In this document: positions 1-9,227 of the stretch, piece after piece | Position numbering within the stretch: position 1 is the first letter of the stretch | How the letters are laid out: each line of letters opens with the position of its first letter | Source: Flammeovirga yaeyamensis | GTDB lineage: Bacteria > Bacteroidota > Bacteroidia > Cytophagales > Flammeovirgaceae | Assembly (NCBI RefSeq): GCF_018736045.1 | Contig: NZ_CP076132.1 | Span: forward strand, 4,263,501 to 4,327,500 | DNA length: 64,000 nt | Direction: 5' to 3' | The notes under the pieces: model-generated | Database searches by the model: none | The model's input: the letters and a program-made list of their open reading frames with translations, nothing else | What the model was told of the DNA's origin: nothing | Position numbers and translations under genes: made by a program

Positions 1-63
1 TGCAGCAATTTCTCTGATCTTTTTTAATTCTGTTTCGCGAGCAATTTGGATATCTGTTTTCAT
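1..63 (-). CDS. fhs: Formate-tetrahydrofolate ligase, N-terminal fragment (cut by window start)
   Basis: Reading the minus strand from the ATG at 63 gives 21 residues, MKTDIQIARETELKKIREIA plus one more, open to the window edge. Formate-tetrahydrofolate ligases typically begin with a very similar MKTDIEIAQ-type stretch followed by a KxIxEIA helix. That enzyme makes 10-formyl-tetrahydrofolate from formate, ATP and THF in one-carbon metabolism. Only the first 21 codons are visible, so no catalytic motif can be checked; the name rests on the N-terminus alone. The gene diverges from the enoyl-CoA hydratase gene with about 125 bases between the starts. Confidence 0.6.
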   Translation of the reverse strand, partial: MKTDIQIARETELKKIREIAA

Positions 64-188
64 GTGAACGATTAGTATGTATAGGTTACCAATAATCTGA
101 CGAAATATACTTTGATTATGTCTTCAAATAATTGATATTGTGTATGTGATTTTAGTCAAAAATAATACACTCAAATCTACTCAAAGAC

Positions 189-971
189 ATGAATGAATAC
201 CAAACAATTATTTATAATAAAATAGAACAACTAGGTATAATACAATTAAATCGACCCGATAAACGAAATGCACTTAACGATCATATGGTCAAAGAATTAA
301 CGCAACTTCTTCTTCAAATTAAAGAAGATGCAGAAGTTAAAGCGATCATCTTAAAAGGAAACGGAAAAGTATTTTGCGCTGGAGCAGATTTACAATATAT
401 TCAGCAACTTCAAAAGAACACTTACGAGGAAAATTTAGCCGACTCCAATCAACTTAAAGAATTGTTTTATTTGATCTATACTTTTCCTAAAATTATCATC
501 TCCCAAATTCACGGGGCCGCTATAGCAGGAGGTTGTGGTTTGGCTACTTTATGCGATTTTGCTTTTGCATCAGACAGTACAAAGTTTAGTTACTCTGAAG
601 TAAAAATTGGTTTTATTCCCGCTATTGTAAGCATTTTCTTGACAAGAAAAATTGGTGAGGGCAAAGCATTGCAATTATTATTATCTGGTCAAATAATTAA
701 AGCCAAACAGGCTTTGGACTATGGTTTAATAAATGGAATTACAGAAGAAGAACTATTGGAAGAGGAAGTGCTTTCTTTTGCGAAGAAATTGATAAAGGAA
801 ACTTCTGTTGAAGCCAAAGCCAACACAAAAAATTTAGTACATTCCACATGGCACTTACCCATTGATGAAGCTTTAGACAAAGCAGTCGAAGCAAATGCAA
901 AGGCTCGAAGTTCTGAAGACTGCAAAAAAGGTATTGCTTCTTTTTTAAATAAAGAAAAAATCGAATGGTAA
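189..971 (+). CDS. Enoyl-CoA hydratase/isomerase family protein
   Basis: 260 residues, the usual length of a crotonase-fold enzyme. The oxyanion-hole segments are clear: FCAGADLQY near residues 63-70 and HGAAIAGGCGLAT near 109-120. The position that holds the first catalytic Glu in classical enoyl-CoA hydratase (GGGCELA) is Gly here (GGCGLA, about residue 117). The second acidic position is kept in YSEVKIGFIPA (Glu137). This pattern is common in subfamilies such as methylglutaconyl-CoA hydratases and isomerases, so the substrate cannot be named. It probably acts in the cytosol on acyl-CoA intermediates of fatty-acid or branched amino-acid breakdown. It is a single gene followed by a shared terminator. 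Confidence 0.85.
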   Translation: MNEYQTIIYNKIEQLGIIQLNRPDKRNALNDHMVKELTQLLLQIKEDAEVKAIILKGNGKVFCAGADLQYIQQLQKNTYEENLADSNQLKELFYLIYTFPKIIISQIHGAAIAGGCGLATLCDFAFASDSTKFSYSEVKIGFIPAIVSIFLTRKIGEGKALQLLLSGQIIKAKQALDYGLINGITEEELLEEEVLSFAKKLIKETSVEAKANTKNLVHSTWHLPIDEALDKAVEANAKARSSEDCKKGIASFLNKEKIEW

Positions 972-1000
972 TTTCGATACGATATAAATCAATTGAAATA

Positions 1001-1044
1001 AAAAAAGGTGATTCCATACTTCAATGAAATCACCTCTTTTTTTT
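1001..1044. terminator. Bidirectional rho-independent terminator
   Basis: Arms AGGTGATT (1006-1013) and AATCACCT (1028-1035) flank a 14-base loop. An A tract precedes and a T tract (1036-1044) follows, so it can stop both the hydratase gene (+) and the small lipoprotein gene (-), which converge here. Confidence 0.85.
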
Positions 1045-1059
1045 GGAAATTTGTTAAGA

Positions 1060-1296
1060 TTACTCAGTAACAGTTTCTTCTTTAGCTTCTGTAGCTTCTC
1101 CTTCTGCTGGAGCTTCTACTTCAACAACCTCTTCAGTTACCTCAACAGCAACAGTAGAATCAGCAGCAACAACTACCTCTTCTTCTACTACTACTTCTTG
1201 TGCAACTTCCTCAGTTTGCTCTTTCTTTTGCTCTTGAGCACAAGAAATTACTGCGAAAGAAAATACTGATGCTAAAATGATGTGACGAATTTTCAT
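1060..1296 (-). CDS. Small acidic putative lipoprotein
   Basis: 78 residues. A short positively charged N-terminus and hydrophobic stretch end in the lipobox-like AVISC with Cys19, so it is probably a lipoprotein. After the cysteine the chain is low-complexity and very acidic, made almost only of Glu, Val, Ala and Thr (runs such as VVVEEEVVVAA). No enzymatic domain is visible and no function is recognised. The composition suggests an extended, unstructured surface or periplasmic tail. It stands alone between two convergent or divergent genes and ends at the shared terminator. Confidence 0.7.
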   Translation of the reverse strand: MKIRHIILASVFSFAVISCAQEQKKEQTEEVAQEVVVEEEVVVAADSTVAVEVTEEVVEVEAPAEGEATEAKEETVTE

Positions 1297-1495
1297 GACT
1301 TATTAGTTATAGTTAGATTGAAAAAATTGCCTGTTCTTATTACTTTTGGTTAAAGATGGAAACAGATCAAATTGACTTTTAATAATTACATTTATACAAT
1401 AATTTATCCAATTTATTGATGTAGTACAAGTGCAATGTGTTATTAGATTTTTGCCTATTTTTCGTCTTATTTTTTAATATTATTTAACTGAATTA

Positions 1496-2578
1496 ATGGA
1501 TTCACTCACACAAATTGTACTTGGAGCCGCTGTCGGAGAAGCTGTATTAGGTAAAAAAATTGGTAATAAAGCACCTATTTATGGAGCAATTGCAGGAACA
1601 ATTCCTGATTTAGATGTACTTGCTAATCCTTTTTTAGATGCAGTACAACAGCTTCACTTTCATAGAAGTATCTCTCATTCATTAATCATACAACTACTTA
1701 TATCTCCACTTTTTGGTTATCTTTTTTACAAGATGAATGGTAAAAATAAAGATACATTTAAGGATTGGACATTACTTGTTTTCTTGGGTTTCACTACCCA
1801 TTCATTATTGGACACCTGTACTACATGGGGAACTCAATTATTCTGGCCTTTTAGTCATTATGGCTTTGCTACTTATTCCGTGTTTGTAGTCGACCCACAC
1901 TATACACTTCCGTTCATGGTTTGTCTAATTTGGGCAATGTTTTTACCAAAAGATAATTATAAACGTACGCTCTTAAACTATATAGGAATTATTGTAAGTA
2001 CTTCTTATTTGTTATTAGGTTTTGTATTCCAACAACATGCCCGTACAGTTTTTACCGAAGCCCTAACGGAGCAAGGTATTCCTTTTAGTGAGGACCGAAT
2101 GATCGTAAAAACCACTCCTTTGAATATTTTCCTTTGGTCAGCAAGTATTGACTCCCAAGATAAATACTACACTGGTTTCTATTCTATTTTTGATAGTGAT
2201 AAAAACGTCAATTTTCAATCCTTGGAGAAACATCACGAACTCCTGCAAGAAGTGGAACAAACCGAAAAATTAAAAGATCTATTGTATATCACTAAAGGAT
2301 ATTACACTATTGAAAAAGTGGATGACCACACGTATAACATCAACGATCTACGATTTGGTAGCTTTGATGGATGGAAAGGCAAAGGAGAAGGAAAAATAGT
2401 TTTCGTTTATGAAATGAAGCTAGAAAATGATCCCAATAATCCATCAAAAAAACTTCAGGTTTTCACTCAAAAGAGTTATAAAAAAGTACAAGGATTGGAT
2501 TATTTCAAACAGTATTTCAAGAGGGTGTATGGTAATAAAACACATATTACTACGCCATCAAATGCTAAGGAATCTTAA
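1496..2578 (+). CDS. YdjM-type membrane-bound metal-dependent hydrolase (DUF457)
   Basis: 360 residues. The N-terminus MDSLTQIVLGAAVGEAVLGK and the motifs PDLD (about residue 37), HRSISHS (about 55-61) and HSLLDTCTTWGTQ are typical of the YdjM/LexA-regulated integral membrane family. Their His and Asp residues are proposed to bind metal. Several hydrophobic segments fall between residues 60 and 190; the C-terminal third is soluble and unlike the bacterial short forms. Members are predicted membrane hydrolases without a firmly known substrate. It lies 92 bases upstream of a metallophosphoesterase gene on the same strand, so co-transcription is possible. Confidence 0.8.
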   Translation: MDSLTQIVLGAAVGEAVLGKKIGNKAPIYGAIAGTIPDLDVLANPFLDAVQQLHFHRSISHSLIIQLLISPLFGYLFYKMNGKNKDTFKDWTLLVFLGFTTHSLLDTCTTWGTQLFWPFSHYGFATYSVFVVDPHYTLPFMVCLIWAMFLPKDNYKRTLLNYIGIIVSTSYLLLGFVFQQHARTVFTEALTEQGIPFSEDRMIVKTTPLNIFLWSASIDSQDKYYTGFYSIFDSDKNVNFQSLEKHHELLQEVEQTEKLKDLLYITKGYYTIEKVDDHTYNINDLRFGSFDGWKGKGEGKIVFVYEMKLENDPNNPSKKLQVFTQKSYKKVQGLDYFKQYFKRVYGNKTHITTPSNAKES

Positions 2579-2670
2579 ACAATTTCTACTTTCACGACAA
2601 TCTGTCAGCAAAAACCTTTTCGCACAATAGTTGTTTCAACAACGACACGTGTCAATTAAAAAAATATACG

Positions 2671-3930
2671 ATGAACAGTAGATTGCTGATTTTTATGGGA
2701 GTTTTCATCTCCCTTGTGATTGCCATCGACCTTTATGCATTTAAAGGAATTCGATTAATCACCGAAAATATTAGACCATTATACAGACAAATTTCCATTG
2801 GTAGTTTTTGGGTATTTAATGTAGCAGTATATGCCGCATTGGTTTGGCTCATTTTCAATATCGATAAATTTAGATTACCGGAGTACACAAATATCATTTT
2901 CTCCATTAATGCTTTAATATTAATGTCGTTCGTTACTAAGTTGGTATTTAATATCTTCCATGGTGCTGATGATATTACTTATTTGATTTCAAAAGTATTT
3001 GGATCAAAAACTACTTTTCCTGGTGAAGGAATCAGTAGAGCGAAGTTCCTGACTTTGGTTGGAGCAGGTTTAGCCACTATTCCTTTAGGAGCATTTGCTT
3101 ACGGATTTACTAGAGGACGTTTCAACTTTAGAGTCATCAGAAAAGAATTGGCTTTTGATAACCTTCCATCGGCATTCGATGGTTTAAAGGTGATTCATAT
3201 TTCTGATATCCATATCGGAAGTTTTCCAAAAGGTCATGGATCGGTTGAAAAAGCTGTTGAGCTCATCAACAGCAAGAAACCTGACGTGATTTTCTTTACA
3301 GGTGATTTAGTCAATAACTATGCAGCAGAAACAGATGGATGGATTGAGGTCTTTAAAAATTTGAAAGCGAAACATGGTATGTATTCTATTTTAGGTAATC
3401 ATGATTATGGTGATTACGTACAATGGAACAGTCAGACCGAAAAAGTAGCCAATCTAGACAATGTAAAAAATGCCAATAGAGCGATCGGTTTTGATCTTTT
3501 ATTGAATGAAAATAGAGTTATTGAAAAAGACGGTCAGAAGTTAGGTATTGTAGGTGTTGAAAACTGGGGCTTACCTCCATTCCCTCAGCACGGGAATATC
3601 AATGCTGCCAAAGCCAACTTAAGTGATGTACCTTTCAAGATTCTTCTTTCCCACGATCCATCGCATTGGGATGCTGAGGTGAGAAATCATAAAGATATTG
3701 ACCTTACACTTGCGGGCCACACTCATGGTATGCAATTCGGTATTGAGATACCAGGTATTAAATGGAGTCCTGTACAGTATAAATATCCAAGATGGGCAGG
3801 TTTATACGAAGAAGGTAAACAAAAGCTATATGTCAACAGAGGTTTTGGTTACCATGCTTATGCCGGTCGTATTGGTATGGATCCAGAGATTACAGAAATC
3901 GTTCTGAGATCTAAGGAGCAAAATGCTTAA
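2671..3930 (+). CDS. Membrane-anchored metallophosphoesterase (YaeI-like)
   Basis: 419 residues. The first ~150 residues hold three or four hydrophobic segments. The rest is a calcineurin-type phosphoesterase domain with all five metal-binding blocks: HISDIHIGSF, FTGDLVNN, LGNHDYGDY, LLSHDP and LAGHTHGMQ. The family hydrolyses phosphomonoesters or diesters with two metal ions; YaeI-like relatives are linked to lipid or envelope substrates, but the substrate here is not known. The catalytic domain probably sits on one face of the inner membrane. The gene is followed directly by a strong terminator. Confidence 0.88.
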   Translation: MNSRLLIFMGVFISLVIAIDLYAFKGIRLITENIRPLYRQISIGSFWVFNVAVYAALVWLIFNIDKFRLPEYTNIIFSINALILMSFVTKLVFNIFHGADDITYLISKVFGSKTTFPGEGISRAKFLTLVGAGLATIPLGAFAYGFTRGRFNFRVIRKELAFDNLPSAFDGLKVIHISDIHIGSFPKGHGSVEKAVELINSKKPDVIFFTGDLVNNYAAETDGWIEVFKNLKAKHGMYSILGNHDYGDYVQWNSQTEKVANLDNVKNANRAIGFDLLLNENRVIEKDGQKLGIVGVENWGLPPFPQHGNINAAKANLSDVPFKILLSHDPSHWDAEVRNHKDIDLTLAGHTHGMQFGIEIPGIKWSPVQYKYPRWAGLYEEGKQKLYVNRGFGYHAYAGRIGMDPEITEIVLRSKEQNA

Positions 3931-3936
3931 AATTAG

Positions 3937-3981
3937 AAATAGGCCCAATAGTTATTATTATAATTATTGGGCCTATTTTTT
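3937..3981 (+). terminator. Rho-independent terminator after the metallophosphoesterase
   Basis: A 12-base perfect stem, ATAGGCCCAATA (3939-3950) with TATTGGGCCTAT (3965-3976), followed by TTTTT. It separates the phosphoesterase gene from the DUF2809 gene only 12 bases further on. Confidence 0.9.
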
Positions 3982-3992
3982 ATCTTTATAAA

Positions 3993-4406
3993 ATGAACTT
4001 AAAACAAACTAACACACCTATGTCTCGTCGTCGACTGACTTATTTCTTCTATATCCTTTTGGTGATATGTCTCGGTTTAGCATCAAGGACTCGATTTATC
4101 CCTGAGTTCATCTACCCTTATTTAGGTGATTTTTTCTATGCCGTTATGTTCTATTTTATCATCGCTTTTCTATTGAACGATCAATCACCAAAACTCATTA
4201 TAATAATTAGCGTCTCCATTTGCTATTTGATAGAATTTCAGCAATTGCTCTCCTATGATTGGTTAGTTGCTTTTAGAAATACTACGATCGGTAGTTTAAC
4301 TCTTGGACATGGATTTTTATGGAGTGATATGGTGAGTTATACAGTTGGGGGTGTTACAGCATATGTAATAGAAAAAAGAATCTTATTACTTAAAAATGTT
4401 TTGTAA
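3993..4406 (+). CDS. DUF2809 family membrane protein
   Basis: 137 residues with four or so hydrophobic segments. The pattern LGLASRTRF, YLGDFFYAVMFYF and the WSDMVSYTVGG near the C-terminus match the DUF2809 family of small integral membrane proteins. No function is established for the family. The start codon lies just after the preceding terminator, so it is probably transcribed separately or by read-through. An in-frame ATG ten codons later (MSRRRLTY, about 4020) is an alternative start and would give a more ordinary N-terminus. Confidence 0.72.
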   Translation: MNLKQTNTPMSRRRLTYFFYILLVICLGLASRTRFIPEFIYPYLGDFFYAVMFYFIIAFLLNDQSPKLIIIISVSICYLIEFQQLLSYDWLVAFRNTTIGSLTLGHGFLWSDMVSYTVGGVTAYVIEKRILLLKNVL

Positions 4407-4588
4407 CGTTTCCCCACACTTTAAAATCACTGTATCCATACTCTCCAAATATTCAGATTTATCTAAACAAGTACTTTCAAATAATAAAGCACAGCAAATC
4501 TTAAAATAATTCTAAAACACTGACTTTCGACAGTTTAATACAACAACCTGAATATTAATTTTGCCAAAATTCAATATTCATTATCTTC

Positions 4589-5812
4589 ATGGAAACAATT
4601 ACTGGTAAAACAAAATACCTACTAGGAATGCAACACGTCTTGGCCATGTTTGGTGCGACTGTGCTAGTTCCATTTCTTACCGGGCTTCACCCTCTTATTG
4701 CATTATTCGCTGCAGGAGCCGGCACATTAATTTTTCATTCTGTTACAAAGAAAATCGTCCCTGTATTTTTAGGATCCTCATTTGCCTTTATAGGAGCCAT
4801 CTCGTTTGTATTAAAAAACGAGGGTTTATCTGAGGTGAAAGCAGGGATTATTGGAGCTGGTTTGGTGTATGTTATCATGGCCGGCGTGATAAAAAAGTTT
4901 GGGGTAAAGAGTGTACAATCTTTCTTTCCTCCTATAGTTATTGGCCCAACGATTATGGTCATTGGTCTTCGACTAAGCCCTATTGCTTTAGAAATGGCAG
5001 GATATTCTGACGGGGCATTCGATTCTAAAAGCTTAATTATAGCATTAATCGTTATTTCTACCATGGTGATCTCCTCTATCGTTCAGCATTCATTCTTTAA
5101 AATGATGCCTATTTTGATTGCGGTGACTGTGGGATATATTTCTGCTTATTTTATGGGAATGGTCAATTTCGATCCGGTAGTCAATGCTCATTGGTTTGGT
5201 TTTTCAGGAGAGGTCATCGGTCAGGTACTAACTGTTCCTAAGTTTACAGCTTCAGGATTTTTTGCCATTGCCCCTGTGGCCTTGGTTGTATTTATTGAGC
5301 ATATTGGTGATATCACTACTAATGGAGCCGTTGTTGGTAAGAACTTTTTAAAAAATCCGGGAATCCACAGAACGATGTTAGGCGATGGATTAGCTACAAT
5401 GTTTGCAGGTCTATTTGGTGGCCCTGCCAATACAACTTACGGTGAAAACACAGGTGTACTTGCCGTAACTAAAGTATATGACCCATCCGTTATTAGAATC
5501 GCTGCCGTATTTGCCATTCTACTAAGCATGATAGGAAAAGTAGGTGCTATTTTACAAACTATCCCAGTGCCTGTGATGGGAGGTATATCAATTATTCTTT
5601 TTGGTATGATTGCCGCAGTTGGTGTGAGAACTTTGATTTCAGCAAAATTAGATTTCGCTCATTCTAGAAATCTAATCATTACTGCGTTAATTTTTGTATT
5701 GGGTATTGGAATAAAAGAAGTAGCAGTTTGGAATACAATAAGTATCTCAGGTTTAAGTATTGCCGCTTTTGTTGGTGTTTTGTTGAACAAGGTACTTCCT
5801 AAAGATATCTAA
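4589..5812 (+). CDS. uraA: Uracil/xanthine permease (NCS2 family)
   Basis: 407 residues, normal for the nucleobase-cation symporter-2 family. The start (GMQHVLAMFGATVLVPFLTG), FFPPIVIGPTIMVIGL in the middle and the motif VVFIEHIGDITTNG followed by GDGLATMFAGLFGGPANTTYGEN are hallmarks of UraA/PyrP-type proton symporters. It imports uracil (possibly xanthine) across the inner membrane. The uracil-salvage enzyme Upp is encoded elsewhere in the window at 38902-39555, so the two may act in sequence although they are not in one operon. A terminator follows. Confidence 0.88.
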   Translation: METITGKTKYLLGMQHVLAMFGATVLVPFLTGLHPLIALFAAGAGTLIFHSVTKKIVPVFLGSSFAFIGAISFVLKNEGLSEVKAGIIGAGLVYVIMAGVIKKFGVKSVQSFFPPIVIGPTIMVIGLRLSPIALEMAGYSDGAFDSKSLIIALIVISTMVISSIVQHSFFKMMPILIAVTVGYISAYFMGMVNFDPVVNAHWFGFSGEVIGQVLTVPKFTASGFFAIAPVALVVFIEHIGDITTNGAVVGKNFLKNPGIHRTMLGDGLATMFAGLFGGPANTTYGENTGVLAVTKVYDPSVIRIAAVFAILLSMIGKVGAILQTIPVPVMGGISIILFGMIAAVGVRTLISAKLDFAHSRNLIITALIFVLGIGIKEVAVWNTISISGLSIAAFVGVLLNKVLPKDI

Positions 5813-5862
5813 AACGGCTATCAAGTAGCTTAACATTAAACACAACTTTTAAAAATAATTCC

Positions 5863-5912
5863 AGAAAACATCCTAATGATTTCATTATCAATAGGATGTT
5901 TTCTTTTTTTTT
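5863..5912 (+). terminator. Rho-independent terminator after the uracil permease
   Basis: Arms AGAAAACATCCT (5863-5874) and AGGATGTTTTCT (5893-5904) form a 12-base stem followed by a run of T. Confidence 0.88.
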
Positions 5913-5987
5913 CACATTTCTCTATTAAATATCTCAATTATTTACGATATTGTTAAAAGTCATTAACAATTTACAATTAACTATCTC

Positions 5988-6515
5988 ATGCGATTACTAT
6001 CATCTCTATTGTTACTGATGGCTACTGTTACTACTATCTACGCTCAAGAAAAATATGATTTAGTAGAAATAGACGTAAAAGAATTTGGGAGTTATGAAGC
6101 TTTTTCGAAAAGTGCATCTCCTCATATTACTGGCAGAGGTCCATTAAGCGACTCTTTATCACACAGTAATATGGTATTCGATTACTATGAAGCCAAAGGT
6201 AAGTATTACCCCATCGAGAGTTGGGCGGATTATTTTTACTGGATGTCAAAGAAATATGCATTTCTTTTCAATCAGCCAGATGTGTTTGAACATTTCTATG
6301 AACAAAAAGACAACGTTCAGATGATCAAATATCTATCTATCAATTTTTCTGTGTGGCATTTTCCTTCTACTATTAGGATTAAACCTCATAGTGAATTACC
6401 CAGTCACATGAACCGTTTTTCAAACCTCTTTCACTTAGTGGCCAACGAAAAAGACAAAGATTACATGATCAATCAAATTGATTACAAAAAGAAGTTGATG
6501 GCCAATAAAGATTAG
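5988..6515 (+). CDS. Exported protein of unknown function
   Basis: 175 residues. A signal peptide ends near TTIYAQ (about residue 20), so the protein is probably periplasmic or outer-membrane associated. The mature part is rich in aromatic residues (YYEAKGKYYPIESWADYFYW), has no cysteine and shows no domain I can name. It is a single gene between two terminators, with no informative neighbours. Confidence 0.65.
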   Translation: MRLLSSLLLLMATVTTIYAQEKYDLVEIDVKEFGSYEAFSKSASPHITGRGPLSDSLSHSNMVFDYYEAKGKYYPIESWADYFYWMSKKYAFLFNQPDVFEHFYEQKDNVQMIKYLSINFSVWHFPSTIRIKPHSELPSHMNRFSNLFHLVANEKDKDYMINQIDYKKKLMANKD

Positions 6516-6536
6516 TTTATCCAATAACGATGTATT

Positions 6537-6584
6537 AAAAAAACTCTCTATGATCAATTAAAATATTGATGATAGAGAGTTTTT
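6537..6584. terminator. Bidirectional terminator between convergent genes
   Basis: AAAACTCTCTATGATCAAT pairs with ATTGATGATAGAGAGTTTT with small bulges; an A tract precedes and a T tract follows. It lies between the end of the + gene at 6515 and the end of the - gene at 6606. Confidence 0.8.
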
Positions 6585-6605
6585 CTATTGGATACCATTA
6601 TAGCC

Positions 6606-7007
6606 TTAACCCAATACATCCATCATAATCAATCCGCAAAAGAAGAGGATTCCAAAGAATCTAATTCCTGAAGAGAATAAAAATGAATAGATATATTCCT
6701 TAGGGTAAGCAAATTCTTGAAGCTTTTTATGTCCATTTATCACCTTAAAAATCATAAATGAAAATAAAGCTAACATATAAATAATATAGGTAATCAAAGG
6801 ATCTAAAACTTGAAAACGGAGTGACAGAAAAAATCCTGCAATGATGACCACCGTGGTTATCATTGTCAATTTATTACCCGATGAAAAGATATCGAATAAC
6901 TCTGCCCTTTTTTCTGGATCCAGTTTTTTATTGGCTTTATCAATGATGATTCTAGCAAAATAGTAGGCCATGATCATCACTATAAAAGCGATCATGAAAT
7001 AGTCCAT
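6606..7007 (-). CDS. Small integral membrane protein, unknown function
   Basis: 133 residues with about four hydrophobic segments (around residues 3-20, 45-65, 70-88 and 108-130) separated by short basic loops such as DKANKKLDPEKRAE. No family is recognised. It lies 40 bases downstream of the DUF389 gene on the same strand and is probably in the same transcript, ending at the shared terminator. Confidence 0.6.
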   Translation of the reverse strand: MDYFMIAFIVMIMAYYFARIIIDKANKKLDPEKRAELFDIFSSGNKLTMITTVVIIAGFFLSLRFQVLDPLITYIIYMLALFSFMIFKVINGHKKLQEFAYPKEYIYSFLFSSGIRFFGILFFCGLIMMDVLG

Positions 7008-7047
7008 CTTAATTAAAAAATTGTAGGTGAAAAAATTGTGAGGAGAT

Positions 7048-8502
7048 CTAAATCTCCTTCACATCTATATCTTTATTATCTAATCTTACTCGAATCCATT
7101 TCTCAAAATCGTTCAAGTAAGTTGATCTCTTTTTCGGTAATCGTCTTGGTAATTTCACAAAACAGATAGGCTTTTCCTTCATCATCAGAGAATCTGCTTT
7201 CCACTCTTGTACCTGAACTTTGGAGATACCATATGATGAAATCTCAGGATATAAAGTCTTTACCTCTTTGGAAATTTGATGTATTGGTAAGGTGTCGCCT
7301 TTTGATTGAGTCAGATGAAAAATCTCTTTTTCTAAAATTTTGATTTTGGCATCCTTGTCCTCAATCACCTTTTCATTTTTAGTGTAGATGTCCTTCAATA
7401 ATTTAATATGAAGATCTTTGGTGTAGGCCTCCATCATTTTAGTAGCGTCCCCTTCATCAAAATCAGATCCTATATTTTGTTGATGAATTTTTACTACTGT
7501 CTTTTTGGTCATAGGGAAGTAATCATCAATTTTAGCAGTTAAACCATAACTTTTGATTTTATCATTAAGGAAAATCTCCATATCCTCTGAGATAGGATTA
7601 CCCATATAGTAAAGATCAATTGTTGAAAGGGAATCAGTATAAACTATCTTTTGAGTAATCAATTCACTCCCTTTAAATTCAGTGTTCTCACGTATAAATC
7701 TCTCAGATGATATCTTAAAGCGGGTCTCTTGAATCATTTGATAAAAAATAACTGCAGATGGCATGATGACTACTGCAATAAATACAGCAAAGAAAAACTG
7801 ATATCGTCTGTACTTTCTTCTATCGATGAAACTCTTGACAGGAAAACGTAAGAACTTTACTACGATATAGGTCGATAAAGTGATAAATACCGAGTTGATA
7901 AAGAACAAGTAAAATGCGCCAAAGAAATAGTGATACATTCCGTTAGCCAAACCAAAGCCCGCAGTACACAAAGGAGGCATTAAAGCAGTGGCAATTGCTA
8001 CCCCTGGAATTACATTCGTTTTCTCTCTTCGTGAACCCGCTATAATACCCGAGAAACCACCTAAAATAGCGACAAAGACATCCAAAATTGTGGGCTTAGT
8101 TCTAGCCAATAATTCGGATTGTTCTACATTAAGGGGGGTAAGGTAAAAGTAGATTGTTGAAGTAATTAAACTAATAACAACGGCTATCATTAAGTTTTTG
8201 AGGGCACGACGCATCATCTCCAAATCGTTAATTCCAATGGCAGTTCCTATAGCTAGAATAGGTCCCATCAATGGAGAAATTAACATGGCTCCAATAATTA
8301 CTGCAGTAGAGTTGGCGTTTAATCCGATAGAAGCGATTAGAATGGAAAAAATTAAAATCCATGCTCCAGGACCTTTAAACGTCATATCTTTCTTGATACC
8401 TTCAATAGTGGCAGCAGGGTCGGATCCTTCTCTGATACTTAGAGTGTCAACAGCTAGTTTTCTAAAAGCATTGACGAACCCATTGAGATTGTTTTCGCTC
8501 AT
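7048..8502 (-). CDS. DUF389 family membrane protein
   Basis: 484 residues. The N-terminal ~230 residues carry the DUF389 core, with the signature GANSTAVIIGAMLISPLMGP-like segment (here NANSTAVIIGAMLISPLMGP, about residues 62-81) and GVAIATALMPPLCTAGFG. Five or six transmembrane segments are evident. The C-terminal half is soluble and probably periplasmic, ending in a basic motif (RLPKKRSTYLND). DUF389 proteins have no firmly assigned activity; a transporter role is often guessed. It starts divergently from the iron-sulfur gene at 8673 with 170 bases between. Confidence 0.82.
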   Translation of the reverse strand: MSENNLNGFVNAFRKLAVDTLSIREGSDPAATIEGIKKDMTFKGPGAWILIFSILIASIGLNANSTAVIIGAMLISPLMGPILAIGTAIGINDLEMMRRALKNLMIAVVISLITSTIYFYLTPLNVEQSELLARTKPTILDVFVAILGGFSGIIAGSRREKTNVIPGVAIATALMPPLCTAGFGLANGMYHYFFGAFYLFFINSVFITLSTYIVVKFLRFPVKSFIDRRKYRRYQFFFAVFIAVVIMPSAVIFYQMIQETRFKISSERFIRENTEFKGSELITQKIVYTDSLSTIDLYYMGNPISEDMEIFLNDKIKSYGLTAKIDDYFPMTKKTVVKIHQQNIGSDFDEGDATKMMEAYTKDLHIKLLKDIYTKNEKVIEDKDAKIKILEKEIFHLTQSKGDTLPIHQISKEVKTLYPEISSYGISKVQVQEWKADSLMMKEKPICFVKLPRRLPKKRSTYLNDFEKWIRVRLDNKDIDVKEI

Positions 8503-8672
8503 TAATTTTTAGTCAAAATTTTGTGTTTGATACGTTTGTCTAGAGGAATAGTTTCAAAAAACTCTAGTCATTAAATAGCTTGAATAAGAAATTATTATCA
8601 GTTAAATTATGTAGATGAATCATTTCGACATCAAATAAACATAAATTATTTTAAAACAACACAAAAACTACT

Positions 8673-9092
8673 ATGAGCGAATCATCAAAAAGTAAAATTT
8701 ATAGTACCGACGAAGTAAAAGTACGTTGGAAACCTGATGCATGTATTCATGCAAAAAAATGTCAGGCGCTACCCGAAGTTTTCAATCCCAACAACCGACC
8801 TTGGATAGATTTGTCTTTAGCAGCAACGAATGAAATCATCAAAACTGTCAAAACTTGTCCTTCGGGAGCTTTAACTTTAGTTGGAGAGGAAAAAGAATCT
8901 ACAGGTGGTGATGTAAAAATTACAGTACTAAAAGATGGACCTGTATTGGTAAAAGGAAACTTAGAGGTATCAATTGCAGGAAAAACAGAAAACATGTCGA
9001 ATAAGCAAATTGCACTTTGCAGATGTGGAGCATCAGAAAACAAACCTTATTGCGACGGAAGCCACACAAAGATTGGATTTACAGCAGATTAA
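8673..9092 (+). CDS. Fusion of divergent 4Fe-4S mono-cluster and CDGSH iron-sulfur domains
   Basis: 139 residues in two modules. Residues ~12-70 match the divergent 4Fe-4S mono-cluster domain (Fer4_19): WKPDACIHAKKCQALPEVF followed by VKTCPSGALTL, giving three obvious cysteines. Residues ~85-139 are a CDGSH/MitoNEET-type domain with CRCGASENKPYCDGSH, the Cys3-His1 set that holds a 2Fe-2S cluster. The family is cytosolic and is thought to act in redox or iron-sulfur handling; the partner is unknown. It is a single gene, divergent from the DUF389 gene. Confidence 0.88.
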   Translation: MSESSKSKIYSTDEVKVRWKPDACIHAKKCQALPEVFNPNNRPWIDLSLAATNEIIKTVKTCPSGALTLVGEEKESTGGDVKITVLKDGPVLVKGNLEVSIAGKTENMSNKQIALCRCGASENKPYCDGSHTKIGFTAD

Positions 9093-9141
9093 AAGAGAGA
9101 ACACTGCAGGTATAATTTATTGAATTAATTAAAGATTTACA

Positions 9142-9173
9142 TTTGTTTAACATATGTTATTCAGTTATCTTTG
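9142..9173 (+). promoter_or_regulatory. Consensus Bacteroidota promoter for the ATPase cassette
   Basis: TTTG at 9142-9145 and TATCTTTG at 9166-9173, separated by 20 bases, match the Bacteroidota -33 TTTG / -7 TAnnTTTG consensus exactly. Transcription would start near 9180, leaving a leader of about 105 bases before the ATPase gene. Confidence 0.7.
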
Positions 9174-9227
9174 AAGTCAGAAGAAACCTAATGCAATAGA
9201 ATATAGCTGCAGATCTTTTTTCACGTT

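Noticed and set aside
1024-1269. 81-codon open frame on the + strand
   Set aside because: It is antisense to the small acidic lipoprotein gene, is made of Ser/Phe/Leu/Tyr runs and starts inside a terminator.
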